A stretch of DNA of 64,000 nt from Dermanyssus gallinae (taxonomy: Eukaryota; Arthropoda; Arachnida; Mesostigmata; Dermanyssidae), in the NCBI GenBank assembly GCA_003439945.1, contig QVRM01007076.1, positions 345,001 to 409,000 of the forward strand, read 5' to 3'. The notes beneath the pieces were generated by a model that was not told where the DNA came from, made no database searches, and saw nothing but the letters and a program-made list of their open reading frames with translations. A program made the translations under genes and the position numbers. The first letter of the stretch is position 1; the number at the start of each line of letters is the position of its first letter. This document shows positions 38,946 through 53,600 of this stretch, piece after piece.

Positions 38946-41900
38946 CGAATTTAGGAGACCACGAGCCATCGAAGAGAGGGTCAATTCATGAGACAAGCGT
39001 TGTTTTCGGCCGTTTGCAAAGGGAACGCGACCTCTCTTTTAGGCGCCATGGAGTGAGGTAATTCTTTAAACGAATTGCGATAAAACGTTTAGACCTCACA
39101 ACTGTAACATTGTTTAACATGCAATCAAAATAAAAATAATAATAATTATAACAATCATCATCATAATCATCATTATAATAATTAATATTAATAATCATAA
39201 TCGTAATTAGTATCGGTTTTCAATCGAGCCAGTTCCTCCCCTCCCTCCCTCCCTTCCTCATTTTTTCACTTACCCGAATCGGTAAACGCAGACTGTCGAC
39301 GAGACTCAGTGCGGCGACAGCGACTAACTGCGCCAGCGCGGCGGCCGCATGCTGGCCCGGATCGGCGTACGTCGTCAGATAGTCGAGATCGTCGTAGGCC
39401 GTCTGCATGGCCGGATAGTCTGAGCGGCCATCGCGTGCAACGAACTGCACGTGGACCGCCGACACGCCAAGTAGTTGGGCGAACGGCAGCATATCCGAAC
39501 CCCCGCCGGCGGCCGGACTCATCTCCGGCCGGGGGTTGCGGATGTTGGACGGTCGCAGCGTGCCCCGCCGTGCCCAGCTCGCGTAGAGGCTGGTTGCCGG
39601 AGCTCGACGCGACGTGGTGCCTGCGTGGTGCTGGCGGTGCTCACGGTCTCGGTCACGCTCTCCGGCCGTGACTGTCGTGGGTGGTCGACGACGTCGTTCG
39701 ACATGCCGTTCGTCTTGGCCAACGTCTTCATCGTTGTCGAATAGATGGCCCACTTCGGGGACCTGCTCCGCCGCCTCGCTGAGAACCTGGCGCAGGAGAG
39801 GGCTACCAATCACTTGCAGGGTGCGGTTTCCTGCCAATAATCGATCACTTGTCAGTGATAACGTCAGACTAGGCACCACATTCAATAAAAGAATACAAAT
39901 AAGTAACTAAAAACTAAAATAAGAATATATTACTACTAGTAATCGACGGAATGCCAAAATATCTGCAAGAAAACGATACCGATGAGTGGCACGCCGATTC
40001 AGTCGTGACATCGAATGCGTGCCACCCTCTGAAAATATATGTAGAGTGTTTTAATGTTCTTTTTTCTTTCATCTTGATTTTTCTGCGTCCTAACCTAGCT
40101 TCTACGGCAATGATCAAGCGAATTTGTATTGCGTCAAAACAGCACTTCCTGGTACGTCGGACTTTTAAAATAAGAGAATACCACAAGGAAGCTAACAGAA
40201 ACCTAAGGGACGAAAGTGCTTGAGTTTTACGCAACCTAATTATCTCTGCTCGAGCTTGACCTTGCAACATAAGTTGAGAAGCAATTATTTACTCTATCAA
40301 GTACCAAACGTCGAAAAACGCCATCTTATACAACATATGCAATTTAGTAAATATGTTTTCCGGCTAAGTGCGTGTGTAGTGTCTTCAGGGGATTACGATG
40401 TGGTGGATTCGAAAACATTCGAAAATTATAGTCGAAGTAGACGCAATCAATTGATTTTCTTTTATTTCTTTAGAGAGTCTAACCGATTTACGACCCAAAC
40501 AGCTATACAACCGAACTGTGACCGTAGAGCAGAACGTAGGGCAGCCCATTTGATAGGCAAATTGTTTGCTGAAGCTTAGACCTCGGATATCTTTACTGCT
40601 GTTAATCACTTCAACTTTGACGCATCTAGGTAACTTGCACAAAACACATGTTCAGCACACGCTTACAATTTTTCCTATAAATGATGGCAGGGGTATTTTC
40701 AGAAGATGTCTTACATGTTAGCATGCCAGTTCGTGCAATTGACACCCTATATTGTGCGCAGGCGAAGTATCGACACCACATGTAGATTGTATTGGAGGAG
40801 AAGGACAGAGAGATCTGAAGTTTTGCTTAGCAAGTTTGGCTTGCTGAAAGTAGATCATTCCCAATAAAACTCAGAAGAGTCCCCTCTACTTCCGCATTGT
40901 CAGTTGCAAGCGATTTTTGTCGCATTCTAATTGTAATAAGACTGCTTTGAACAATATTTTTCCGCTGAACATAATTGTGCACAGATGTAAAATTCAGGGA
41001 CAGTGAAATCAGAACTCTGAGCAATGCATCTTTCTTTGATGATAACCTTCTAATGTATGATTTTTTGGTAATCTCTCGTGCTCAGTCTTCGCTGTGCTTA
41101 ATCGTACCCTGTACGCGATATACACGCAGCTGGCTTTCTCCAGCAATCCTATCTAAGTTTACCAGTGCTTTTGGTGGATTCTAAAGTAGCTTATTCAATT
41201 TTTGGGCTGTTTTGAAGTATTTTATCTCGATAAGAAAATTATTTTTGGTGATTGAGAGTTTCACTCTTTATTGCAGCTTTGCTAGCTACCTAAAGAGCAA
41301 CTTCACGAAAAAAAAGGCCATATCAGTCTTCTTTTACACACTGTTAATCATGCTGAACGTGTGAAAAACAAATGTTTTACGCTTAAAGCTTTTCTGCATA
41401 TTCTCTTCTCAGTTTGTTTGAGTAAACGAGTAGGTTACTCTCGAACGCGTCGCCGGGTCCCATTAGTTTTTTGTCGATCGATATAATGAAGTAAAATCTT
41501 ATGAAAGCTGTTACGGCCATGTGATTTTAATAAAAGAATGTTAATATAGACATGTCAGCCACAAGACGACTGCCTTACCGGTAATCGCTCGATCCAGAGA
41601 AATGTAGGCGACGACGCGGTTGCCAAGTTCGGCGCCGTGTTTCTGCACAAACTCGGCGCTGCCGACTTGGCCGAATTCGGCAGCGTCCCAGGCAGCAAAG
41701 AGCAGGGTGCGTTTGGGTCGCCAGCCTTCGATGCGTACGAGGTCGGAAAACATGCGCGCCACCTGACGCCATTCACCCAAAATACAATATTGCACAACGG
41801 TAAATGACATGCACACACGTCTTGGAAGTACGTTATGCAGACGAACTCCAATATATAGCTCATATCTGTTATAAACGTATGTGTGTATTTAGAAGCCAAA

Positions 41901-43630
41901 TACACTAACGTACACTACGAGTGGCATTATCGTATTCATTTGCGTATATAAAGATCGGAAATTGTGCAGAAGTTTGTACGCTAACGTGGCGAAACATACA
42001 TAATAATAGTTGCAGCGTTATGCGCCCCTGATATAAAGGGGTGATATGTGTACACACACTTATCAAGCGAATAAACCAATCAATCAATTATAAGTATGAG
42101 GCGTGTGTACTAAGGGTAGTGTACTAAGAGTCTGTTTAACAAACTAGAGCGTAATGAGCAAATTGAATCAAACGAAGTCGACAAAATATAAACCCAAGAT
42201 CTCGCAGTGGCTTAAATCGTAGCTTGTTTTGACATCACGAGCCGCTGACCACGAAAAGAAACCCGCTGATTGATGATAGATTCTATAGGGAGTATGACAA
42301 ATAAAATTCTTGAATCCAGTGCTCTCAAGATCAGTCTTTCAAATAAGCCTGCTTGTGTTGCTTCTTGATTTTTTTTCCTGAAAAGGCATTAGCATCTCAT
42401 TTTGAATTAATGTACTCCCTGTGAAATGAGTTGAGGAGATATATATCTAGCCCGCTATGTTTGTCTCTATTGATTAACTAATAAACAGTTGCGTTCTGTG
42501 GTTTAGGTCACCTCGTGGCCGTAGTAATAGTAATACGCCGTTTTCGTCAAACATTGGCGGATCTCTTTCGCAGCGTTCTTCTGTTCGAGGCCGAGTAGCG
42601 ATCTCGTCCCTTTCTATTTTAAATTTGAGGATAATCACCCACATTCAACATGGGTTTAGGATAAGGGTTCTCTTCTCATGTGTCTGGATAATTGTGTCTT
42701 TGATCACGGTAGAAGGTAGTGAATCATTGATTGTCCCTGATTTGTTCCGAGAAAAACGTCGGGGCCGTCTGTTAGCTCCGTAAGGACGGGGCCTGAATTT
42801 AAACTACAGCAATCCAAACCCAAACAGACTACCTTTACCGCCATGAAAGGTATAAAGTCTTTTTAAGATTAAGTGTTTACTTATTTGTTATTAATATGAA
42901 CAAGATATGGTAGTGTTAAGTTGATATAAATATATATATATATATATATATGCATGCTTTATCTCCTGTTTTGACGCTTACCTCCATCAGGATGGCCATA
43001 CCGGCTGCGGGGTCAGAAGCGCCTTGCGTCCACGAATCATGGTGGCATCCGATCATGACGTAACGTCCTTTGGTTCGTTAACGTTTAGTGTCCACCACCC
43101 ATTGTGCCGAACGCGCAGAGACATATCATCGCCGTAATGTTAGTGTTACATTCGGTAGAATTATTTTCCGCATCGAATTTCGCGCGATTAGCATCGAGAT
43201 AACCAATGCATGCCAATTCTTTACAGATACCCTCAGTGATACTAGCACTGTAATGAGAAGATGTCAGCACCACTTTCAACACTGCTATGACAACAACAGC
43301 TTCAAGAATAACAACGATATATGTGACACAAGTGAAGGCGATGCTAATGGCGGTAACTATAGTAGTGGCAACAGCAACAACGACTTCACACTTAGCACTC
43401 CTACCGTTTCTAAGGTAACCGCTCTTTTTGGTCGATGACCAAGGGAAGATTGCCACACACAGTATTCCCCTTCATGGGCATGAAAGTAGCCGACGATTTC
43501 ATCGGCATCGTACGACCGGCCTGTTTCGAATATCTCGAAACGTGGACACGAGCTGATGCAAGCCTGGCAAACGCCGGCCATCGACATAGCTTCGAATGCA
43601 TAAATAGCCAATGCGATAACTTGCTGAGGC

Positions 43631-43689
<59 letters not shown>

Positions 43690-46600
43690 ATCTGTAGGGT
43701 TAAGCAAGGACGAAGGAGCAGATATCGGAATCGTTCTCTCTTTCTATTCGAAACGCTAACAGAGGTTGCCAAATCTAGTCGAAAATGTGCATTATTGTTG
43801 TGCAATATGGGAGCTTTAGGGGGAAACTTTCGAACAGCACCAAAATTATATATATATATATATATATAAGTCCCAACAAGAGCGGAAAATTTAATTTCCA
43901 AATAAAATACAGTTTTATTTATTGCAAAACTCGAATTCAGTCATAACATAGAAAATGTCTGAATGATATATTGAACACATCTGGAAAATGCTTTCAGCTT
44001 TGCTGGCACGCTTGCATCTTTACCTCGAAATTTTCAACCATGATTTGGGATACTTCTGGTTGGAACTTATAGATGCAGCGTCTAATCTGTTTCGTTAAGC
44101 ATTTGAATAGCCGTACTTTCATTGTCATAAACGTGTACTTTAAGACATTTCCAGTGAAAATGTGCAGAGGCGTTAAATCTCCTGATGTTAACGACCAGCT
44201 CATGCCATCTATACGAAATATTACTCTAGTATCCCGGGCGGCCTTCAAGATTTTTGTTTTGCCGGGCGGCTCTTATTTTTTTTCTGTGAGATAGTTTGAA
44301 GAGTAATGTGTATGCTTAAGATACTGTGACCAGCAAATACCAGCAAATAATAGACCAACATTGAAGCGTGCACGAATGTAATTAAACCTGATTTAAGTGG
44401 AAAATTGCTATAAAAATGGGTGCCCCGTATCCAGCTTGCAATAACCACCAAAATCACCACCTCAGCTGGGAGTACACTGATAAGATTGTTTTGTATAATG
44501 TGTGACAAGTGGTACAGTCGCGTTCTTGAAATCTACACCATCAAATTGAAGGACGAAGACTAAGTTATCGGGACCAAATACTGCTCACCGTCCAATGATG
44601 CCTCCAGCTCAATACCCTGGGATGCATTTTTTCTCACTAAATTTTTGTGAGTTTTTGTCACTCCAAATGCGACAATTTCGCTTGTTTACAAAGCGATCAA
44701 GAGATGGGCTTTATCGCTAAAGATAATTTTGTTGTAAAGTCTACCGTTCACTGTTATTGTTCAATTACAATATAAACGCGTTGTTGCGTTAAATCGCGAT
44801 CCGTTTTAAATAAAAACAAGCTGCCTACCATCGAACTGTGTTAGAGGTTGATGTGTCAGAGAGACAGGGAAGACATAGAGAAAGACAGCAGAAATGGCGC
44901 CAAATGTATATTCTCCGCTCTTGTTGAGACAGGTTCGTCACGCACAGAAGGGAACCAATAACACACAACTGCTAATGGAGCCGTTCTCGTCTTTGTCCTT
45001 AGAAGGATTTGCTCTTCGTAGCATCCTAAAGGTAGTCATCGTGGTCAGAACAGCTTCTTGCACGCATGGTCGAGTATTTACTGGAAGAAAACATCTTATT
45101 GTCAATTGTACTGCTGTATGCATACAGCATGTATTCATATATCAGTTATTATCGCGGCCACAATTATCGTTGTTGTTGTTGTTGTTGTTGGTCAGTTTGC
45201 TCAGCTCCGAACATAGTAAACTAGAAGCAGGCACGAGTATAAGTGGCCCCTGCTTCGCTTGTTTCCATATTCGACGGGGAAATAAGCGCTTGCCTTGAAC
45301 ACGAAGGGCAACTGACTGAGTGTGGACCTCTCGAAGCGGGCGACTGAGCGGCTGAGGTGTGAAGCTGATGACAGCTGGCAAAGACGCGCGGCACGGTGTC
45401 GCTTGTAACCAGCTTGGCGATCTGTCGTGGCGGTTGGTCGGTGACGCCCCAGGGCCGTCATGGCGGCTGTAGCGACAACGAAGTAGAAGCCCAGACGCAA
45501 GCCTCTTACGCAACTCCAAGACATGCATACAAGCTCAGCACCAGTCAACCTACTCATACAGGCGTTTACAGGCTGTCCAGACACCTGTCAAGCATACGTA
45601 CGTCGCTTAGCGCTATACGACCGAAGACTTGTAGGCTTCATATTCCTCAGCCCGCCAGCCCACCGCTGATGCCTGCCTCACCGCTACCTCCACCACACTT
45701 TTTTTTCGCCGTCTCTTGGCCACTCGGAGCCAAATCTTCACAATGATCGGCCGGCCAATATGCATATGCGTATGTATATACATATATGTAGATACCCAAA
45801 TGCTAATATATATATATATATATTTATAAGTGAGCTACGGCTATACATTGGCTGATCCACTTATTGTTCTTCGGCAACGTTAGGACAAGATATAGTGAAC
45901 GTTATGCTTGCTGCTGCCGCTGCTGCTGCATGCTTGCTGACAATAACGTCACTAGCATTAGTAGAGCAACACGAGAAATACAACAGCGAAACAACGCCCC
46001 TTGTCAGTATATGGTGGCCGCCGGTTAGCACTGCATACAACCGGCACGTTTTGCGAACAATAGTTGCGATGGCAACAACAGCAACAATAAGGACAACACC
46101 AAAACAGCATCGATGATAGCAACAACAGTAAAAACCATTACAACAACAACAGCAACAGCAACAACAATTGCAACCACGCAGCAACAGAAGTACGGGCGCC
46201 TACAATTTGCATTGTACACACGTCCTGTATACAACCCCCCCCCCCCCACCTCCTTCTATTCGCTGCCGCCTCTCACAACGCACGTAATGGAGAAATCTCA
46301 AGCTGTAGCTGTGGTATCTTTACGTGTATATGTGTGTGTACAGATCTGGATCTATGCGATATGCATCTGCCGATGGCGACATGATCGCTGTTGCCCGAAC
46401 TCGCTTATCCGTCGATTTGTGCTGCCTACTATTTGGTTGTGTAGCTTCCTGCTGGGACTACAACTTCTAGATACTATAGTACTTACACTACGAATATTAG
46501 TAGAGTCGCTTCGTTTATCGTCGGCCCGCTAGCGGCTCTTCTTGCGCTTGCTACGAGTATTGTCGCGCGGCTACAGCGTTCTGCTTCTGGTAGTGTGTCA

Positions 46601-48127
46601 GCGGTCATCGCTCTCTAGGCGCTCTCATGGCCTGGTAATGGAGTGACAGCCATTTCGTTTCTCGAAGGGCGGCTGCGGTTGCCCCCCCGCCGTTGCCGTT
46701 CATGTGCCCACTGTTATCCCCACTAGGGCTGCGCGTGCTGGCTGGTCCATGCGGCCGAAGGGGGACTAGCCCGGCCCGGGCCGAAGGGGGAATAGCCCCT
46801 CAGCCCGGCCCGGGCAGCGGTGTAACAGCGACAACATTGTGTATATTCCGAGGAACAGCGAGCACCGACTAAGGACTAAGGAGACGGAAGAGACGGCGTA
46901 CAAGAGATACTACCTTGAACAACTCAGTTTCGCCAGTCACTTCGAGGGCGATTCCGAACGGATTGAAAAGCGGCGCGGGCTTAGAACATGAGGATGATGA
47001 AAACGAGAACAGGCGGTAGGGGGAAGAAGGTAGCTGCAGGAGGGAAGCAAAGGGATATGCGTGAGGCTGGTGGTGGACTTCACACCGTTGTCGTCGTCGT
47101 GAAAAACTTAGACAGGACCTACAGAATCAAGCAGACGAAGAATAAGAAGAAGAAGAATAGGGAGAGAAATGGCCATCGACTTGAATAATGTAGAGAAAAC
47201 GTACAGTTTCAAGCAGACGGCCAAGAATAAGTACAGGAAGAAGAAAATGGAGAGAAGCGACGACGGCGACCACGACAACTACGACAGCGACAAGATCGAA
47301 GAAAGTCGAACGGATTTGCATGGCAAATCAGCGCCATGGCCACTGTTACAGCTACTATCACTATGTGTGATGCTATTCACCGACGGTGGTGAATATATTT
47401 CAATGCTGCATTCGTTGTAGCTCCTTGTCGGCCGAGAATCGAAACACACCGAATGGACTCGATCGGCTCATCGGACTCGGCGATACAGCCGAGCGCCAGC
47501 CAGGGGGCGGGGGGGAGGGGGGTGGGGGGCGTAGCAGTCCAGGCTAAACAACGAGGGCAAACGAGTGAGCTCGGGGGCTGCGACCACCCCACGAGTGCAG
47601 TGTGGGGCTAACATGTATGTCTATGTAGTAGCAGGCGATAAACATGCGAGACATTCGCGCAGGCAACTGACTGTTCATCGTGGCCGGACGGCAGCGCTGT
47701 TGTTTAAAATTGTTTGACAAATCACCGCCTAGTGCCGATAGTCGATGGAAAGCAGCAAAGTCTTGCCCGCCTTGGGATCACCATAACAGCCAGCCGCTAC
47801 TATCCACACACCGTTCGACACTGTATTGCAAGATACAACGTCAAACGGTGCACGTATTTCAAATGAACGTTTCGTACGTATTTAAAACAAATGTAGCAGT
47901 TTAAACACGATATTCGAACACTCGAGTAGAATTCTCTCTCTCCTTCGTTTATTGTTAAACTGGGTTAAGCCTTGCCCTGCACGTACACAGCTCTGCTAGA
48001 TTAAGCTTTAGTAAGTCCAGTATAAGCAAGCTAAAGATGGCTAAAAACGAAACAACGGCATATAGTAGTGTTCTACAAGCCTACACTCCGAGCAAGTGCT
48101 GAAAGGTTTTGGCCAGGTGTAAAACGT

Positions 48128-48188
<61 letters not shown>

Positions 48189-50598
48189 GAGCGATGTTCA
48201 ATAATTATCGAAACGACACTGTGGGTAAAATGTAAGTCTTTAGTCAAAAGTAATCAGCCAAGGCCCCAACGCCTGCGACAAGAGCCAGTCCTTCACTGTG
48301 TCCTTCGGCTCTTCGTCCGAATTAAAGCGTCTCCCCTTGAAATGTTTTTCAACGAACCGAATGCGAACCTGATAAAGGTCACAAGACGACATATCAGGGC
48401 TCTAGGGCGGATGCTGAAGCTGCTCCAACTTGAATCTGTAGCGGGCTCAAGTCGCAAGCTCTGGTATCGCTCTGCACGATGCCGGAACAGGTGTTGCAGT
48501 GCTGGACCCATACCCAGTTTCTATTGCGGTTCGCTGAGTTTTTTTTGGAACCCACTACGCGCACACCTTTCGGTAATTTAACATATCGTGCACAATTGTC
48601 CACACCGTTCCCACGCTGACACCTATTAACTAACGCAATGCTAACATTTGCATTGCGACACGCTGATCACTTCTCACCAGGTCGCTCACTTTGTCGATGA
48701 GTGCGACCGTGATCACAAAGTTTGCCTGACCTGATTTCGGGTCGTCACTCAACCACTCTCGGCCTTCATGGAGGCGGAGCCGGTCACAATCTCGCCAATG
48801 AATGTCTGCTATCCAGCGGCAAATATCGGCCAGCTGAACACCTTCTGCAGTCAGAGATTCGATAACACCTCGGTACTCGTCATTCGTCGAATTTTGCAAT
48901 CGGACGTTCTGCCGCGTCAATTGGAAGAGACACACAGCTGCCTGCTTCTTTCCTAGACTCTCACGACATTCGTGTGTTAATGATCAAATATAGTGGCTCA
49001 CTGCCTACAAATTGATGTATTTTACCAATGTTCGGCTTTTGAGCAAATATTCAGTCGTTTCCGGATAGATTCACAAAGGCGATCTTCAACGAAGGAACTC
49101 ATTTAAGTAAGCCCGTTTGATTACCTCGGCCATACTGGTGTCCAAGTGGTCATCATTGCTAACCCATGCCCGATACATCGCACATAGCAAATCCCCTGAG
49201 GAAACCTCTATGTGTTATGCGAGCGAAAATACACAAAGGCGTTTTGTGAAAACGTCATATTCATCACGTGCAAGGGGTCTAGCAAGCATTTATTGGTTGA
49301 AGACTGAGATTCACCTAACTAACTTAGCAAATAGGCTGTCGACTAACAGCAGTGTGTGCAGCTTCCAAAGTGTTGTTAAGCCGTCGGTAGATATACAAGA
49401 TATTTCTCCTCTTCCCGCTTACCAGGTTCATGCGTTCCGGGGATGAGTCCAATGACGTTATAGATTGCCATCTCGCGAAAGAGATTGAACGACGACAGGT
49501 GAATTTCGCTGCAATACGAGCATATCGAGAAAGAGCGCTTTAAGATAAGCCGGAGTAATTGTCAGAAATTCAACAAGATTACCCCAGTAGCACCGGGGCA
49601 ATGACACGGCGCCGGCAAAGATAATCGGCCACAAACAAGAATGCGTTTTGAACGCTGCAAATTCTATTCAAATGTCATACCTGTGCGTAGTAACTTATTA
49701 CTGATCGCCGTAATAATCGGAAAGTCGGGCAGAACACAGCGATGTATGGAATGTATTGATGCCTTAAAAAGGGGCCTATCAAAGGAACATTATAGTGATT
49801 GAATGTTTCACACTGGGGATAGCAGATAGAGTGAAATGTATGTTGTAAACCTTATGCGTTAAATATATATATATATATAGTAAATTAATTGTACCGTGTT
49901 TTTATTAAGTGTGTGTGCAAGAGAATCTAATATTATCCATAGTCTACTCTCTTATAAGCCAAATAAATAGCTTGCCAGCTATAGATTAGTTCATCTGTTT
50001 TTCTTTTGTCAAACCATCTCCTTATGCTGAAGAAGTGTGCTCCTCTCACTCTTCGTCCCAAATATTATGCACCTCCCCAGTAACGAGGTCTTTCTCATTA
50101 GATGTAAAAGGTTCTTGAGTGTCTGGAGTAAGTCGCAGTGTGGAGTAGAAAGTCCCAAGTCAAAATATGGCGAATGCTCAATGGGTTTTCAGGCCAGGTT
50201 GTCTTCTTGGAGGCGGGCGGTTCACCGCGAGAAGTATTAAAGAAGATGGCCGGTGATTGCCATTAGGAGTGGCGGGTCGATGTCAACCTAACATATGCTC
50301 GTTTGAAGCTATCTCCCTTAAAATTGTCTGATTTAGGCTACAGTTTTATTACAGAAATTACTTAAGTTTTTGGTGGAAAATGCATATTTCATCACAGCAG
50401 CCAAACGACTAAACAACAGACTTGACGGTTGGTAACCTCCAAGCCGTATTGACTGCTTTAATGGCATTTATCTGGTCAACTTATTTGGGAGTTTGATCGT
50501 CTAAATTGATGTTTTCTATAACGCACTTTCTGGAATTATATTCAGTATTAATCTCCATAGATAAATTGCTTATGGTTAAATTATTTTGTACAGACGTA

Positions 50599-50695
<97 letters not shown>

Positions 50696-53600
50696 AATGA
50701 CGTACTTACACTTCTGCTGCGTCCCGGTAACCCGGCCCAATGGCGAATGTAATGTTGAGCCGGCCCTGCCACTCAACGGGAGCTATCGGTCCTGCCATGT
50801 CTCTGCAAATGAGAGCAAATGTTTGCAGTTAAATTAAATGTTCGTCTACTGGAATACCGTTATTGCAAACCATGGATTATTGCTTTTAATAGTATCCTTT
50901 TCCAGAGTAAATGATGTGGTATTCTGTAAATATGTGAACAGGTTCTAGCGAAGAAGAATAGTAGTTATGGTACTAGTTTGAAAGTCGGTACGTGTTATTT
51001 TCGACGTCTTGGTCAGCCTTCACTGCTGAACCGATTTTGAACTAACCCACAAGAATATGGGCACCATATAGACTGATGATTTTGTTCGGAATGTTTTTTC
51101 ATACACGCCAGACTTAGTCAACGCGTCGTCGGCGGAAACCGACGCTACAGCGCTACGTGTCATCGCAGGAAGGGGTCCCAGATTGCAACGCGATTTTCAC
51201 GCCGACTGGCGTCAAGTCGCGACAGCATTGAAGAGCATTGGCAGAGTAACAGTGGCTTGCTGTTAGCTACCACATACCGGGGGCTGGTTACCATCTACCG
51301 GGATCTAGCTACCACTTACTGGGGGTTGGCTACCATTTACCGACGGGGGTTGGCTACCACCTACTTAGACCCCACTTACCGGAGCAGCTGCTGAGCGTCT
51401 GCAGGGCTGATCGGTTGAACAGGAATGGCCGGCAGCTGGGCATCGGCTCTCGGAATTCGATACATGTCGCCTGTAGCGGGCAGGAACGGCGTGGCGGGAT
51501 CGCCAGGAAACGACTTCAGACTCGAGCGTTGGACGGCGTCCCACGGCACGGGCGGCCCACCCGACTCGAGTGGGTCTACCGACTGCCATTCGCTGTCGAG
51601 AGGATCCGCGTAGATCAGCACACCTGTCACAGCGGCGTGTCGGCAACACGTACAGGCAACAGGGCAAAGCAGGATAGAAAATTCCAGTACGTCATGCGCA
51701 CATATCGTGACCCTGTTGTGGCCACGAGCGAAAATATACCTGCCGCGTTGTAATAGTAGTAGTAGTAGTAGCAGTAGAGGGGTTGAAGTAGTATTAAAGA
51801 ATGGTTCCAGCTCCTCGCCTCTTCCTGAGGCCATTTAGGTGAGAAGTTTTTAGTGGGTATTATGCCAACAACATCGACATCGAGTCCCACACTACCCGCT
51901 CTGGGTGTTCGTAAAAGCATTTTTCCTTCTCACAAAACAAAAAAAAACAAAGTAGCAATAGAAGTTGAAATGGTTATATCAATAAAACCTTAATGCACAA
52001 AAAGAGCAGAAGGAGAAGTAGAGAAGATGGTAGGCGGTGTATCATGTCATTGTCTGTGCGGATATGTTTGCATATGTGCACTAGGGACACTGAGACGAGT
52101 AAATTGCCGGCTGTCACGTGTGTATCGGCAGCTGCACGAACTGCAGAAGCGTCCACTATTGAAGTTTTGTCAATGCTATCGGCTCTTTCTTTTTTACCTC
52201 TTTACACAAACCCTGCATAGTGCACAGTGTGTATACAAATTATGTTCCACGACTACTGCTCATTGCATGACATAGCACATGGCGACGTATGCCCTCTATG
52301 TTTTGCGTTGCTGTTCGATAACCGCATCGGAGCGTATTCCTAACCGTTCGACCCCCTTTCTTACTCGTCTAGAACACTACAGCTTAGTAAATTGTATGCA
52401 CATGCATACTTATATTTTCCTATAGTCTGTATAACTATGCAACAATATTCGACCATAGGCGGGATCCAAGCAAACATTAAGGGTTTCTTGCCCAGAATTC
52501 AAATTTGAATCGCTTATCGTCATTCGGCCTACCTTGCAGTTCTTCAGATAATCTATTCCGAGAAACTAAAAGACCTTCTCCCTGCTGTGTCTAGTATTAT
52601 ACCGATACAGTTTGAGTGCTAAATTAAAGACGCCATGAATACTAAATTTACTAGTCGAGTCCTCACAAATGCCGTTAGCCCTTTCTCACTATGGCGGTCG
52701 CGTTCATCGCTTTCTCTTAGCTCTAGCTCACTTCTTCTCGCGTTAGCATTGCTACTCCGACCGGGTAGAGTAAACCGACAGGGGTATACAGCAAGGATTT
52801 ATTCAAGTATTCAATATTGGAAAAGGATACGAATACTCTCGCTCCATGTGCATATAGTGTTTTCAAAATGTTAAGCATCTTTTAGATTTTGGGTTTACTG
52901 AAGAAAATAAATTCAATAAAAGTGTATTAATAGTATTAGGACGACACTTAGCATAAACTGGGTGTACCGACCTTCAACGCCGTTGTCCTCGGCCCGCTTC
53001 ACTTTGGCGAGCAGCTCGCCTCGGCCGTAACGCATAATGACGATGGTCCCATTGAGGGTGACGCCTCGCGACTTCAACACGTCGAAATCCTCCGGCTGGC
53101 CGAAGTGCGCATACACGGGTTTACCACGCACTTTTCCCGGTGACGAATAGGCCGTGTACGGCTGGGTCTCTGACGGTATGCACAACGTGCCAGCATGGCA
53201 CAGAATGGCCGCCGATTAGTGACGATTAGTGAATGATGAGCAGTACAGTTATTGACTATTGGTAATGGTTGGATACCAGTATCAATGCTTTTTAAAACAT
53301 AAGCCGAAAAAAATAAAGTGGAAAGTTTCCTTTGGGGTCATTATTCTTTATTCTCGAAGCAACACGCCGCTAAAAAGCCTAAAATGCTATTGACTGCACC
53401 CTGCTTTGCCTTCATTAAAGCACCGTTAGGAACAATATGATTTTGACTTGTTTATTCCGCTGATAACTGCTTATTACGACGTCCGAAGACAAGTTAGTCA
53501 ACTCTTATAAACACAAAACAGGAGCCAACTTAAAATTTTGTGTTACCTGATTATATGATTTACTTACACCGAGCAAGACGGCTTAGAGGCAAAGCCTTTG

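Noticed and set aside
45861..46249. Cys-rich or Val-rich small protein
   Set aside because: The composition comes from the CAA/GTT tract; there is no cysteine spacing pattern and no signal peptide with independent support.
46922..46990. Extra exon of the M28B-family gene (peptide [18 protein letters not shown])
   Set aside because: The exons at 49423 and 43067 join perfectly in phase to give HEPGRYV, so no exon fits between them. The donor-like GTAGTA is weak and the peptide matches no family segment.
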